Part shown: in pieces, positions 17,880 to 27,072 of the stretch
Layout: each line of letters starts with the position of its first letter
Position numbering within the stretch: position 1 is the stretch's first letter
Source of the DNA: Martelella alba
Lineage (GTDB): Bacteria > Pseudomonadota > Alphaproteobacteria > Rhizobiales > Rhizobiaceae
NCBI RefSeq assembly: GCF_006516955.1
Contig: NZ_VHLG01000004.1
Coordinates: 124,001-188,000 of the forward strand
Length of the DNA: 64,000 nt
Reading direction: 5' to 3'
Translations under genes and position numbers: made by a program
The notes under the pieces: model-generated
The model's input: the letters and a program-made list of their open reading frames with translations, nothing else
Told to the model about the DNA's origin: nothing
The model's database searches: none

Positions 17880-19238
17880 ATGCAAGACACCGAACCCGCC
17901 CGCGCGGGCGGGCGTCTGACGCCTGCCGATTACGAGCGCAACTTCTCTGACCTGCATCCGCCGTTGCAAAAGCATGAGGCAGCCGTTGAGGCTGACCGCT
18001 GCTACTTCTGCTATGATGCGCCGTGCATGACAGCCTGTCCGACGGCGATCGACATTCCGCTCTTCATCCGCCAGATATCCACCGGCAATGCCAGCGGCGC
18101 GGCGAAGACGATCCTTGACCAGAACATTCTCGGCGGCATGTGCGCCCGCGTCTGTCCCACCGAAACGCTGTGCCAGGAGGCCTGCGTGCGCAATACGGCG
18201 GAGGAAAAGCCGGTCGAGATCGGCCTGCTGCAGCGCTACGCGACCGACACCGTCATGGTCGAAGGCACGCAGTTTTATGGCCGCGCTGCCGCCACCGGCA
18301 AGACGGTCGCCGTGATCGGCGCTGGCCCGGCAGGCCTTGCCTGCGCCCACAGGCTTTCCATGGCCGGTCATGATGTCGTGATCTTCGAGGCCAGGGCCAA
18401 GGCCGGCGGCCTCAACGAATATGGCCTTGCGGCCTACAAGACCACCGGTGATTTCGCCCAGCGCGAGGTTGAATATCTGCTGGAGATCGGCGGTATCGAG
18501 ATCCGCAACAATATGGCACTTGGCCGCGATTTTGCTCTTGGCGACCTTACCCGCGATTATGACGCTGTCTTCATCGGCATCGGTCTTGGCGGGGTCAACG
18601 CGCTCGGCATCCCCGGCGAGGATCTGGACGGCTGCGAAAACGCCGTCGACTTCATCGAGACGCTGCGCCAGGCCGAAGACAAGGCCTCCGTCAAGGTTGG
18701 CAGCCATGTGGTTGTCCTCGGCGGCGGCATGACCGCCATCGATGCTGCCGTGCAGGCAAAGCTTCTCGGCGCCGCCGAAGTGACGCTTTGCTATCGCCGC
18801 GGTGCAGAGGCCATGGGCGCATCCACCTTCGAGCAGGAGCTTGCCGCCTCGAAGGGCGTCTTCATCCGCCATTATCTGGCACCGAAGGAAATCCTCGGTG
18901 AGAACGGCGCCGTTTCCGGGGTGCTGTTCGACAACACCGCCAGCGAGAATGGCAAGCTAATCGTCACCGGTGAGACCGGCATTATCGCCGCAGACCATGT
19001 GCTGAAGGCCATCGGCCAGACCTTTGTCACCGACCATCTGGAAGGCCTGAAACTTGAAGGCGGCCGCATTGCCGTAGACGAGGACGGCCTAACATCGATT
19101 GCCGGCGTCTATGCCGGCGGTGACTGCATCAAGCGCGGTGAGGACCTGACTGTCACCTCCGTTGCCCAGGGCCGCGACGCGGCTATTGCCATCAACAGGA
19201 TGCTTGCCGGCGAAACGCGCGCAAGCGCCGTCGCCTGA
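17880..19238 (+). CDS. preT: Dihydropyrimidine dehydrogenase, flavin/FeS subunit PreT
   Basis: The 452-residue subunit passes electrons from NAD(P)H through FAD and iron-sulfur clusters to PreA for reduction of uracil and thymine. The N-terminal cysteines CYFCYDAPCMTACPTAIDIP and CARVCPTETLCQEACV form the glutamate-synthase-type 4Fe-4S region (about residues 40-110). Then come the FAD motif VAVIGAGPAGLACAHRLSMAGHDVVIFE and a second nucleotide site VVVLGGGMTAIDAAVQAKLLGAAEVTL. The ATG at 17880 is preceded by AAGGGGAA; a longer frame from 17823 adds an unlikely N-tail. It forms an operon with preA, 15 bp downstream. Confidence 0.92.
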   Translation: MQDTEPARAGGRLTPADYERNFSDLHPPLQKHEAAVEADRCYFCYDAPCMTACPTAIDIPLFIRQISTGNASGAAKTILDQNILGGMCARVCPTETLCQEACVRNTAEEKPVEIGLLQRYATDTVMVEGTQFYGRAAATGKTVAVIGAGPAGLACAHRLSMAGHDVVIFEARAKAGGLNEYGLAAYKTTGDFAQREVEYLLEIGGIEIRNNMALGRDFALGDLTRDYDAVFIGIGLGGVNALGIPGEDLDGCENAVDFIETLRQAEDKASVKVGSHVVVLGGGMTAIDAAVQAKLLGAAEVTLCYRRGAEAMGASTFEQELAASKGVFIRHYLAPKEILGENGAVSGVLFDNTASENGKLIVTGETGIIAADHVLKAIGQTFVTDHLEGLKLEGGRIAVDEDGLTSIAGVYAGGDCIKRGEDLTVTSVAQGRDAAIAINRMLAGETRASAVA

Positions 19239-19253
19239 AGGGAGGGTTGAAAC

Positions 19254-20567
19254 ATGGCTGATCTTTCCAATAATTTCGTCGGTATCAAATCGCCCAACCC
19301 CTTCTGGCTCGCCTCCGCACCGCCAACCGACAAGGCCTATAATGTCGAGCGCGCCTTTCGCGCCGGCTGGGGCGGTGTCGTCTGGAAGACGCTCGGCGAG
19401 GAAGGCCCGCCGGTCGTCAATGTCAACGGTCCGCGCTATGGCGCCATCTGGGGCGCCGACCGCCGTCTTCTCGGTCTCAACAATATCGAGCTGATCACCG
19501 ACCGCGATCTCTACACCAATCTGCGCGAGATCAAGGAAGTCAAGCAACGCTGGCCGGACCGGGCGATCGTCGTCTCGATCATGGTGCCCTGCGAGGAAGA
19601 GGCCTGGAAGGCGATCCTGCCGCTGGTGGAAGAAACCGGCGCCGACGGCATCGAGCTCAATTTCGGCTGTCCCCACGGCATGTCGGAACGCGGCATGGGC
19701 GCCGCCGTCGGCCAGGTGCCGGAATATGTCGAGATGGTGGTGCGCTGGTGCAAGCAATATACCCGCATGCCGGTGATCACCAAGCTGACGCCGAATATCA
19801 CCGATATCCGCCATTCCGCCCGCGCCGCTTTCCGCGGCGGCACCGACGCTGTGTCGCTGATCAACACGATCAACTCGATCGTTTCCGTTGATCTCGATGC
19901 CATGGCCCCCGTTCCGACCGTTGGCGGCAAGGGCACGCATGGCGGCTATTGCGGCCCGGCCGTCAAGCCGATTGCGCTCAACATGGTTGCCGAAATCGCC
20001 CGCGATACGGAAACGCCGAACCTGCCGATCTCCGGTATCGGCGGCATCACCACCTGGCGTGACGCAGCGGAGTTTCTGGTTCTCGGCGCCGGTAATGTTC
20101 AGGTCTGCACCGCCGCCATGACCTATGGCTTCAAGATCGTCGAGGAGATGATCACCGGGCTTTCCAACTGGATGGACACCAAGGGCTACCGCACGCTGGA
20201 CGATATTTCCGGCCGCGCGGTGAAGAATGTCACCGACTGGCAATATCTCAACCTCAACGCCATCGCCAAGGCCAATATCGATCAGGACGCCTGCATCAAA
20301 TGCGGCCGATGCCACATTGCCTGCGAGGACACCTCGCATCAGGCAATCACGGCGATCGTCGATGGCGAACGGCGCTTCGAGGTGAAGGAAGAGGACTGCG
20401 TCGGCTGCAATCTCTGCGTCAATGTCTGCCCCGTCGCCGACTGCATCACCATGGTGCCGCTCGAACCCGGCGCCATCGACAAGCGCACCGGCAAGGTCGT
20501 CTCTGCCGACTATGCCAACTGGACCACCCATCCGAACAACCCGATGGCCCCGAAGGCCGCCGAGTAA
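19254..20567 (+). CDS. preA: Dihydropyrimidine dehydrogenase, catalytic subunit PreA
   Basis: The 437-residue protein combines a dihydroorotate-dehydrogenase-like FMN barrel (about 1-320; NPFWLASAPPTDKAYNVERAF, ELNFGCPHGMSERGMGAAVGQ, TKLTPNITD) with two C-terminal 4Fe-4S ferredoxin motifs, CIKCGRCHIACED and CVGCNLCVNVCPV (about 345-400). It reduces uracil and thymine to dihydro forms, the first step of reductive pyrimidine breakdown. The usual downstream dihydropyrimidinase and beta-ureidopropionase genes are not in this window; the operon ends with a terminator at 20600-20626. Confidence 0.94.
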   Translation: MADLSNNFVGIKSPNPFWLASAPPTDKAYNVERAFRAGWGGVVWKTLGEEGPPVVNVNGPRYGAIWGADRRLLGLNNIELITDRDLYTNLREIKEVKQRWPDRAIVVSIMVPCEEEAWKAILPLVEETGADGIELNFGCPHGMSERGMGAAVGQVPEYVEMVVRWCKQYTRMPVITKLTPNITDIRHSARAAFRGGTDAVSLINTINSIVSVDLDAMAPVPTVGGKGTHGGYCGPAVKPIALNMVAEIARDTETPNLPISGIGGITTWRDAAEFLVLGAGNVQVCTAAMTYGFKIVEEMITGLSNWMDTKGYRTLDDISGRAVKNVTDWQYLNLNAIAKANIDQDACIKCGRCHIACEDTSHQAITAIVDGERRFEVKEEDCVGCNLCVNVCPVADCITMVPLEPGAIDKRTGKVVSADYANWTTHPNNPMAPKAAE

Positions 20568-20599
20568 TACCCGCCTTTGTTCCTTTTCTCTGGTAACTC

Positions 20600-20626
20600 G
20601 CCCCGGCTTCGTCCGGGGCTTTTTTT
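20600..20626 (+). terminator. Rho-independent terminator after preA
   Basis: A 7-bp GC stem (GCCCCGG / CCGGGGC) with the loop CTTCGT is followed by seven T residues, 33 bp past the preA stop. This is a textbook intrinsic terminator ending the preTA operon. Confidence 0.88.
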
Positions 20627-20735
20627 GCGCGATCACGCCCGCAGCCATGACGTCGCTTGCCTAAGGGTTGCAACAAATAGGCTTATCACCCTATTGATTG
20701 AAAAAACATCCTCTTTGTGAATACTACAGCAGCAG

Positions 20736-23414
20736 ATGAATGGAGACGTGCACATGGAGCCCGCCATCGATGATGAGCCTCAGAAGCACAAATGGTGGCA
20801 GCCGACATCCGGTGACCTGCTGGCGCTTGCTGTTGTCATCCTCGTCGCCATTGCAGTCATCTATTTCGACCGCATATCATCGCGCGACTATCGCAACAAT
20901 CTCCGGCTCGAGGTCGCAGAAACCTCCGCGCTCGTCAGCACCCGGCTTGCCGGGCAGATTACGGCCAATGTTGCACTCGGCCAGGGACTGGCATCGGCAA
21001 TTTCGACCAACCCGGCGATTGACGAAGCCGCATTTTCCCGCCTCGCCAAAAGCATGCTCGCCACGCCATCAGCCATTCTGTCCGTGGCCATTGCCCGCAA
21101 CAACAGGATCGAGATGGTCTATCCGCGGGCTGGCAATGAAGCAGCTATCGGCCTGAACTACAACGACCACCCAGAACAGGCAGCGGCCGTGGCGCATGCC
21201 ATCGCGACCGGCGCACCCGTCGTCGAAGGGCCGATTGCCATCGTTCAGGGCGGTTCGCAGCTGATCGCCTATTATCCCCTCATCGACGGCACAGACCACA
21301 CGGTCTGGGGCGTGATGTCGACGATCATCGACTTTGAACGCATCCGCAATGACAACCTCGCCCACCAGCTCAAGACCCCGCTGCGTGTCAGCATTATCAG
21401 GATGAACCCGGTCACGCAGGAGGCAGAGCCTATCTTCGGCAGGCCGGAGGTCGTGGCAGAAAACCCGGTGACGCAATCCATCGACTTCACACAGCGAAAA
21501 TGGATCATGGCAGCAGTTCCGGCCCTTGGCTGGGAAGAACCCGTGACCCATTCGCTCGCGCGCCGCATCCTTGTCGGCTCGATCGGCGCCATTCTTGTTA
21601 TCAGCGTGATTGGTATTGCCATGCTGATGCGCGAACGGCTGGTCCATTTCAGAACCTTATGGCACCGCGAACGGCAGCTTGAGCGCCTGTCGACCCGGAT
21701 GCAGCTCGCCCTCGATGCCTCGAGCATCGGCGTGTGGGAATATGACCTCGACAGCGGTGTAGTCGTCTGGGACCAGCGCATGTATGCGCTTTACGGTATC
21801 AGCCCTCAGGAAAGACCAAAGGACATCTCGCTGTGGCGCGACAGTGTCTACCCTGATGATATCGACCGGGAGCGGCGGGCATTCGCCCGCATCCTTCAGG
21901 GCGAAAGCAATGAATATCACTCAACCTTCCGGGTCACAGGTCGCGATGGCACGCTGCGCCACATCCGCGCTTTCGGCATGCTGAGCACGCTCAAGGATGG
22001 CACACGCAGGGTAATCGGCGCCAACTGGGATGTTACCGAAGACATCCGCCTTCAACAGGCGCTGCGCGACGCCAATCGCGAGACGAAGGAACAGAATGCG
22101 GCCCTGGAACGTGCCCGTCGCGGGCTGGAATACCGCGCCCTTCATGACGGGCTGACCGACCTGCCCAACCGCCGTTATCTCGAAGATCTCCTGTCAGGCG
22201 CGCGGCGCGAGGCTTCGTTGACCGCGCCCTTTTTGTTGCTGCATATCGATCTCGACAGGTTCAAGGAAATCAACGACACGCTCGGCCATGAAGCAGGAGA
22301 CAGCATCCTCCGGCATACGGCGCGCACCCTGAAATCCCTGGCACGCGCTGGAGAGTTTGTCGCGAGAATCGGCGGCGACGAATTCGCGATCCTGTCGCAT
22401 TGGGACGGCAATGCCGAGGGCGCGGCAAGGCGGGCCCGCTCCATCATTGCAGCGCTGAGCCGCCCCGTCCGCCTCGGGCTCCATAACTGCCGCACCGGCG
22501 CCAGCATTGGCATTGCCTGGGCCGATCAGGAAAGCAGCGATGTCCTGGCCAATGCCGATATCGCCCTCGACGGCGCGAAGAAGGCCGGCCGCGACCGCTT
22601 CACGGTTTTCAACGCCTCGCTTCGCAGCGCCGCCGTTGAAAGCCGCCGCATCGCCGATGAGATCCTGGCCGGTCTCGATCGCAATGAATTCGTGGTATAT
22701 TATCAGCCGCAGCTCAATGCCAAAAGCCTCGCCCTTGAAGGCGTCGAGGCGCTGGTGCGCTGGCACCACCCGACCCGGGGCCTGCTGGCGCCGCAACATT
22801 TCCTCACTGCCGCTGAAACCGTCGGCGCCATATCCCGGATCGACAGAGCCGTCATGGTAGAAGCTGCCAGACAGTACCACCGCTGGAACAATAGTGGCAT
22901 CATTGTGCCTCATATCGCCGTCAATATCTCCGCTCAGAGACTGAGCGACGGCAGTATTTTCGAAGGCCTCGACGCGCTCGACATTCCGCCGGGCGCACTG
23001 TCCTTCGAACTGGTCGAATCGATCTCCTTCGATACATCGGACGGTGTGTTTGAGAAGATCGTCCGGCAGCTCAAACGCTATGGTATCGACATCGAAATCG
23101 ACGATTTCGGCACCGGCTATGCGTCAATCATTTCGCTGCTGGCCCTGTCACCGAAACGTCTGAAAATCGACCGGCAGCTCGTAACCCCCATTGTCCATTC
23201 ACAAAGCCAGCGCCGGCTGGTCAGTTCGATTGTCGAGATCGGCCGGGCGCTGGGAATCGAGATCATTGCCGAAGGCGTGGAAACCTCCGAGCATGCGCGC
23301 ATTCTCGCTGAACTCGGTTGCGACGCGTTGCAGGGCTACCTCTTCTCCGAGCCGCTTCCTCCGGCGGATTTCGAACGCTGGGTGAGGCAGCGTAACATGC
23401 CTGTGCGAGACTAG
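20736..23414 (+). CDS. CHASE-PAS-GGDEF-EAL cyclic di-GMP turnover protein
   Basis: This 892-residue inner-membrane sensor has TM1 at about 28-44, a periplasmic CHASE-like domain to about 260, TM2 at about 272-292, a PAS domain (about 320-440, IGVWEYDLDSGVVVWDQRMYALYG), GGDEF (about 475-630) and EAL (about 640-890). The GGDEF site is intact (IGGDEF), but the I-site position reads RAGE instead of RxxD. The EAL domain keeps EALVRW, VNIS, FELVES, DDFGTG, LKID, EGVET and LQGY, so phosphodiesterase activity is likely. An alternative ATG is at 20754. It stands alone after the preTA terminator. Confidence 0.92.
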   Translation: MNGDVHMEPAIDDEPQKHKWWQPTSGDLLALAVVILVAIAVIYFDRISSRDYRNNLRLEVAETSALVSTRLAGQITANVALGQGLASAISTNPAIDEAAFSRLAKSMLATPSAILSVAIARNNRIEMVYPRAGNEAAIGLNYNDHPEQAAAVAHAIATGAPVVEGPIAIVQGGSQLIAYYPLIDGTDHTVWGVMSTIIDFERIRNDNLAHQLKTPLRVSIIRMNPVTQEAEPIFGRPEVVAENPVTQSIDFTQRKWIMAAVPALGWEEPVTHSLARRILVGSIGAILVISVIGIAMLMRERLVHFRTLWHRERQLERLSTRMQLALDASSIGVWEYDLDSGVVVWDQRMYALYGISPQERPKDISLWRDSVYPDDIDRERRAFARILQGESNEYHSTFRVTGRDGTLRHIRAFGMLSTLKDGTRRVIGANWDVTEDIRLQQALRDANRETKEQNAALERARRGLEYRALHDGLTDLPNRRYLEDLLSGARREASLTAPFLLLHIDLDRFKEINDTLGHEAGDSILRHTARTLKSLARAGEFVARIGGDEFAILSHWDGNAEGAARRARSIIAALSRPVRLGLHNCRTGASIGIAWADQESSDVLANADIALDGAKKAGRDRFTVFNASLRSAAVESRRIADEILAGLDRNEFVVYYQPQLNAKSLALEGVEALVRWHHPTRGLLAPQHFLTAAETVGAISRIDRAVMVEAARQYHRWNNSGIIVPHIAVNISAQRLSDGSIFEGLDALDIPPGALSFELVESISFDTSDGVFEKIVRQLKRYGIDIEIDDFGTGYASIISLLALSPKRLKIDRQLVTPIVHSQSQRRLVSSIVEIGRALGIEIIAEGVETSEHARILAELGCDALQGYLFSEPLPPADFERWVRQRNMPVRD

Positions 23415-23517
23415 ACCTGCCCGGGCGGAATGGAGCAAGGATCGACAGGATCATGCGGCGGCAAAACGGCAAATCAGAGCAGGATTGCGCGAAACCGGGG
23501 CGCTGCCGCGCCACTGT

Positions 23518-24267
23518 TCAGCGGGCGCGCTGCGAGGGGGAAAACTCGGCAACCAGCGTGTGCATGTCACCGGGATAGGTCAGCCGGACATGGGTGATGG
23601 CGCCGGCGGCGTTCCAGGTGCGGCGGCTGATGATGAGACAGGGCGTGCCAGGCGCAAGTTCAAGTGCTGAAGCCGCCCTGCCCTGCGCACCGATCGCGCG
23701 GATGCGATGTTCGGCAGCACTCCATGGCACCTGTTCCAGAAGCCATGTACCGGGCGGCGTCAGGTCAAAATCAGCCTCCCGCGCGGCCGGCACAACATCG
23801 AGATTGATCAGCCGCTCTTCGTAACAGAAAAGTCGCTCACCGGCCTTGTGCAGGCTGGTGACGCAAAGAACCGGAACCGGCCTGTCGATAGACAGACGTG
23901 TCACATCCTCAACACTGGCAAGACGTTCCAGCTGCGCAAGCCGCCGGAAGGAATAATGCAATCCGAGAGCGGTCACCTCCCGGTCAAGCTGATGGATCTC
24001 CATCACTGCTGACAGCACTTCCGGCTGACAGACGAAGGAACCGGATTTGCGGCGACGCTCAATCAATCCCTTTTTTGACAATTCGCTGAGCGCCTTGTTC
24101 ACGGTCATGCGCGAACAGCCATAGGTATCTGTCAGCTCATGTTCGAAGGGAATCCGAAAGCCAGGCGGCCATTCGCCCGACATGATCTTGCTTTCGACAT
24201 CATGCTGGATCCGCGCATGCAGCGGCAGTTTCTCGCCCTTTTTGCCGTTCTGCCCCCCAGCAACCAT
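23518..24267 (-). CDS. hutC: Histidine-utilisation repressor HutC (GntR/UTRA family)
   Basis: The 249-residue repressor has an N-terminal GntR winged helix (DVESKIMSGEWPPGFRIPFEHELTDTYGCSRMTVNKALSELSKKGLIERRRKSGSFV in pieces, about residues 18-75) and a C-terminal UTRA ligand domain. HutC hallmarks LEQVPWSAAEHRIRAIGA and SRRTWNAAGAITHVRLTYPGDMHTL are present. HutC proteins repress histidine-degradation genes and are released by urocanate. It is the last gene behind the ABC transporter operon (23-bp gap) and is divergent by operon from hutF. Two GTNTANAC sites in that shared promoter are its likely targets. Confidence 0.93.
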   Translation of the reverse strand: MVAGGQNGKKGEKLPLHARIQHDVESKIMSGEWPPGFRIPFEHELTDTYGCSRMTVNKALSELSKKGLIERRRKSGSFVCQPEVLSAVMEIHQLDREVTALGLHYSFRRLAQLERLASVEDVTRLSIDRPVPVLCVTSLHKAGERLFCYEERLINLDVVPAAREADFDLTPPGTWLLEQVPWSAAEHRIRAIGAQGRAASALELAPGTPCLIISRRTWNAAGAITHVRLTYPGDMHTLVAEFSPSQRAR

Positions 24268-24290
24268 GTCCTGCCCCTTTCAGCCCATGA

Positions 24291-25082
24291 TCAGCCGCGC
24301 GCAACGGCAGCGATAACCTCGGCACGGATCTCTTCCGTGAGCTTCAATCTGAGCCGCGCAAATTCCGGATCCGCCTTCAGCGTATAGTCACGCGGATGGC
24401 CGAAATTGACCGGTGTAATCGAAGATATACGCCCCGGCCGGGCCGACATTGTGACAACCCGCGAGGCCATGAAGACCGCTTCCTCGATGTCGTGGGTCAC
24501 GAAGATGACCGTCTTCTTTTCCCGCTCCCAGATGCCGAGCAGAAGCTCCTGCATCAGGCCGCGGGTCTGGTTGTCAAGCGCGCCGAAAGGTTCATCAAGC
24601 AGCAGGATCTTGGGATCATTGGCAAGTGCGCGGGCAATCGCCGTGCGCTGCTGCATGCCGCCGGAAAGCTGCTTCGGCCAGTGATCGGCAAAAGCGGAAA
24701 GCCCGACACGATCGAGATAGTGATCGACGATCGTCCGGATCTCCTTGTCCTTCATGCCCTTTTCGCGCAGGCCGAAACCGACATTCTGGCGGATCGTCAG
24801 CCAGGGAAACAGCGTGTAGGACTGAAACACCATGCCGCGATCGGCGCCAGGCCCGGTGACGACATTGCCATCCAGCAAGACGCGCCCGGTGGTGGGCTTG
24901 TCAAGGCCGGCAACAATGCGCAAAAGCGTGGACTTGCCGCAGCCTGACGGACCAAGAATGGTGACGAAATCATTCTTTTCCAGCGTCAGATCGGTCGGCG
25001 CCAGCGCCTGAACCGGCTCACCGCCGCGATTGCCGGCAAAGACGCGCGACACGCCTTCGATGACGAGCTCAGACGCGCTCAT
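24291..25082 (-). CDS. NitT/TauT-type ABC transporter ATP-binding protein
   Basis: The 263-residue ATPase has Walker [14 protein letters not shown] (near 45), the Q-loop within MVFQSYTLFPWLT, signature LSGGMQQRTAIARA, Walker B ILLLDEPFGALDNQTR and the switch His in VTHDIEEAVFMASRV. LFPWLTIRQNV and EEAVFMASRVVTMSARPGRI mark the SsuB/TauB/NrtD subgroup. The ATG overlaps the permease stop (ATGA), so the two are translationally coupled. It powers uptake of the substrate bound by the protein encoded at 25922-26872. Confidence 0.92.
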   Translation of the reverse strand: MSASELVIEGVSRVFAGNRGGEPVQALAPTDLTLEKNDFVTILGPSGCGKSTLLRIVAGLDKPTTGRVLLDGNVVTGPGADRGMVFQSYTLFPWLTIRQNVGFGLREKGMKDKEIRTIVDHYLDRVGLSAFADHWPKQLSGGMQQRTAIARALANDPKILLLDEPFGALDNQTRGLMQELLLGIWEREKKTVIFVTHDIEEAVFMASRVVTMSARPGRISSITPVNFGHPRDYTLKADPEFARLRLKLTEEIRAEVIAAVARG

Positions 25083-25852
25083 GCGAACCTCCATGCAAAA
25101 AGCCTGCGATTGATCATCTTGAAGGCAACATCGGAGATGAGGCCAATCACGCCGATGACGATGATGCCGAAAATGATCTGGCCGGTTGCCATCAGCGACT
25201 GGGAATTGATGATCATATAGCCGATGCCGGAGGAGGCACCAATCAACTCGGCGACGATGACATAGGTCCAGGCCCAGCCGAGCACGAGACGCAGCGTTTC
25301 GGCGATATCAGGCGCACTTGCCGGCAACAGAACCCGCCGCACGACGCTGGAATTGGATGAGCCGAGCGTATAGGCAGCCTCCACCAGATCACGCCTGGTA
25401 TTGGCGACATAAACAGCGATCATCAAGATGATCTGAAACACCGACCCGATGAAGATGACGAGCAGCTTCTGCATTTCGCCGATACCGGCCCACAGGATGA
25501 GCAGCGGCACGAAGGCAGAGGCCGGGAGGTAGCGCGCGAAGGATACGAAAGGCTCGAGAAAGGCCTCGATCGGCTTGTAGGCGCCCATGGCAATGCCCAC
25601 CGGAACAGCGACAATGGTGGCCAGCACGAAGCCGCCGACAACACGCCAGACAGTCATGCCGATATCGCCAAGGAAATGCCGCTTGGTCAAAAGCCACCAG
25701 CCATCGCTGAGCATGGTCAGCGGATCGGCCAGGAAGGTCTTCGAAACAAAACCGCCGAATGTGGCAACGCCCCAACCGGCAAAAAAGATGACGAAGAACA
25801 GTATGCCGAGGGAAATCCTCAGCTTCGGATCGATAGGTTCGAGGGGTTTCAT
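25079..25852 (-). CDS. NitT/TauT-type ABC transporter permease
   Basis: The 257-residue inner-membrane protein has about six transmembrane segments (FFVIFFAGWGVATFGG, ATIVAVPVGIAMGAY, LLVIFIGSVFQIILMIAVYVAN, GIIVIGVIGLISDVAFKMI). The coupling-loop EAA motif reads EAAYTLGSSNSSVVRRVLLPASAPDI. It resembles SsuC/TauC. The ATG is backed by GGAAG. It lies 69 bp after the binding-protein gene and overlaps the ATPase gene. Confidence 0.92.
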   Translation of the reverse strand: MKPLEPIDPKLRISLGILFFVIFFAGWGVATFGGFVSKTFLADPLTMLSDGWWLLTKRHFLGDIGMTVWRVVGGFVLATIVAVPVGIAMGAYKPIEAFLEPFVSFARYLPASAFVPLLILWAGIGEMQKLLVIFIGSVFQIILMIAVYVANTRRDLVEAAYTLGSSNSSVVRRVLLPASAPDIAETLRLVLGWAWTYVIVAELIGASSGIGYMIINSQSLMATGQIIFGIIVIGVIGLISDVAFKMINRRLFAWRFA

Positions 25853-25921
25853 CGCACTTCCGTTTCAAACGGCAACGGACGGGGGCTGACCGCAATCAGC
25901 CCCCGCCGGTAGGATCTTGAA

Positions 25922-26872
25922 TTACTGCTGGATATAGCTCGGATCGGCCAGAACCGTCAGATCCGGAATTTCCTTGATGACACCGGCGTCGAGCAGAAGC
26001 TGGGCGGCATCTTCAGAAAACTGCTTGTAGGGACCATCGAAGAAGGCAATCGCAGCATCACGGTCCTGCCATTCCAGATATTCTGCCGAAGCCTTGAACT
26101 CGTCGGCCGTCTGGTTCACATCGGCGCCCATGATTTCATAGGATTTTTCCGGTTCTGCAGCGATCATGTCCAGCGCCTGATAATAGGACGTGGCCAGCGC
26201 CTTGGCAGCATCCGGATTGTCGGCGAGGAAAGACGGCGTGCAGCCGAATGTGTCAATCACGGCCGGGTAATCAACGGTTGTCGCCATGATCTTGCCGGCG
26301 TCGCCCGCATCACGAACCGAAGAGAGATAGGGCTCATAGGTCATGGCCGCATCATTCTGGCCGGCAAGGAAGGCCTGGGCTGCCGGGCCCGGCTCAAGGT
26401 TGACGACCTTGACGTCATCCATGGTCATGCCGTTCTGCTTCAGCATGTAAGCGAGCAGGAAGTAAGGCGAGGTGCCAGGGGCGGAGGCCGCGATGGTCTT
26501 GCCCTTCAGATCAGCAAAGGAGGAAATGTCGTTGCGCACGACAATGCCGTCAGCACCGTGGGACTGATCAAGCTGGAAGATCTGCGTGGTGGGAACACCG
26601 GCTGCAGCCCAGACGATAAAGGTCTCGGTGGTGGTGGCCGCGCACTGGATATCGCCGGAGGCCAACGCCAGATGGCGGCTTGCCTGCGGGATCTTGACCA
26701 GCGTGACATCAAGACCGTTCTTCTCGAAAATGCCGGCTTCCTTGGCCAGTGTCAGCGGTGCAAAACCGGTCCAGCCGGAAAAGCCAATCTCAACCTTGGT
26801 ATCGGCGGCATGGGCGGCGGTGGCCGCCATGAAACCGCAAAGCGAGGCTGCGGCAATCCACTTCATGTTCAT
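25922..26872 (-). CDS. NitT/TauT-type ABC transporter substrate-binding protein
   Basis: The periplasmic binding protein has 316 residues with a signal peptide (MNMKWIAAASLCGFMAATAAHA, in two parts: a positively charged start and a hydrophobic core, cleaved near residue 22). The mature start GFSGWTGFAPLTLAKEAGIFEKNGLDV is the NMT1/SsuA pattern, and SGDIQCAATTTETFIVWAAAG is the hinge region. Ligand is unknown. Control by HutC and linkage to hutF suggest a histidine-pathway compound (urocanate, formiminoglutamate, an imidazole or hydantoin); this is inference. GAGGGG lies seven bases before ATG 26872; ATG 26866 is the next option. Confidence 0.88.
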   Translation of the reverse strand: MNMKWIAAASLCGFMAATAAHAADTKVEIGFSGWTGFAPLTLAKEAGIFEKNGLDVTLVKIPQASRHLALASGDIQCAATTTETFIVWAAAGVPTTQIFQLDQSHGADGIVVRNDISSFADLKGKTIAASAPGTSPYFLLAYMLKQNGMTMDDVKVVNLEPGPAAQAFLAGQNDAAMTYEPYLSSVRDAGDAGKIMATTVDYPAVIDTFGCTPSFLADNPDAAKALATSYYQALDMIAAEPEKSYEIMGADVNQTADEFKASAEYLEWQDRDAAIAFFDGPYKQFSEDAAQLLLDAGVIKEIPDLTVLADPSYIQQ

Positions 26873-26954
26873 ATTCGAACCCCTCATTCTGTGAAATTTT
26901 ATGCAGGCGGGCATTCTGCCCCTTCCATGGGCATACTAGCCATGGCCTATATAT

Positions 26955-26968
26955 TTTGTCTAGACAAA
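26955..26968. promoter_or_regulatory. Candidate HutC operator 1
   Basis: A 14-bp perfect palindrome TTTGTCTAGACAAA contains GTCTAGAC, an exact match to GTNTANAC, the core bound by the HutC branch of GntR regulators. It lies 83 bp upstream of the binding-protein gene and about 105 bp upstream of hutF, in the divergent promoter. Confidence 0.68.
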
Positions 26969-27037
26969 TTACAGGAAGTTTGTGCGCTGCGATGCCATCA
27001 CATCATGTGTTGTCATTTGCGGTACAAAGTCATTTTA

Positions 27038-27047
27038 TGTATATACA
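27038..27047. promoter_or_regulatory. Candidate HutC operator 2
   Basis: The perfect palindrome TGTATATACA contains GTATATAC, again exactly GTNTANAC. It ends 25 bp before the hutF start codon, where bound repressor would block initiation of transcription of hutF. The centre-to-centre distance to operator 1 is 81 bp, close to eight helical turns. Confidence 0.68.
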
Positions 27048-27072
27048 AAATAAGACAATGGGGATGAGGCCG

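Noticed and set aside
19089-20648. 519-codon open frame antisense to preA
   Set aside because: It mirrors the third-position GC of preA, has no ribosome-binding site and no recognisable domain; preA on the other strand has full family motifs.
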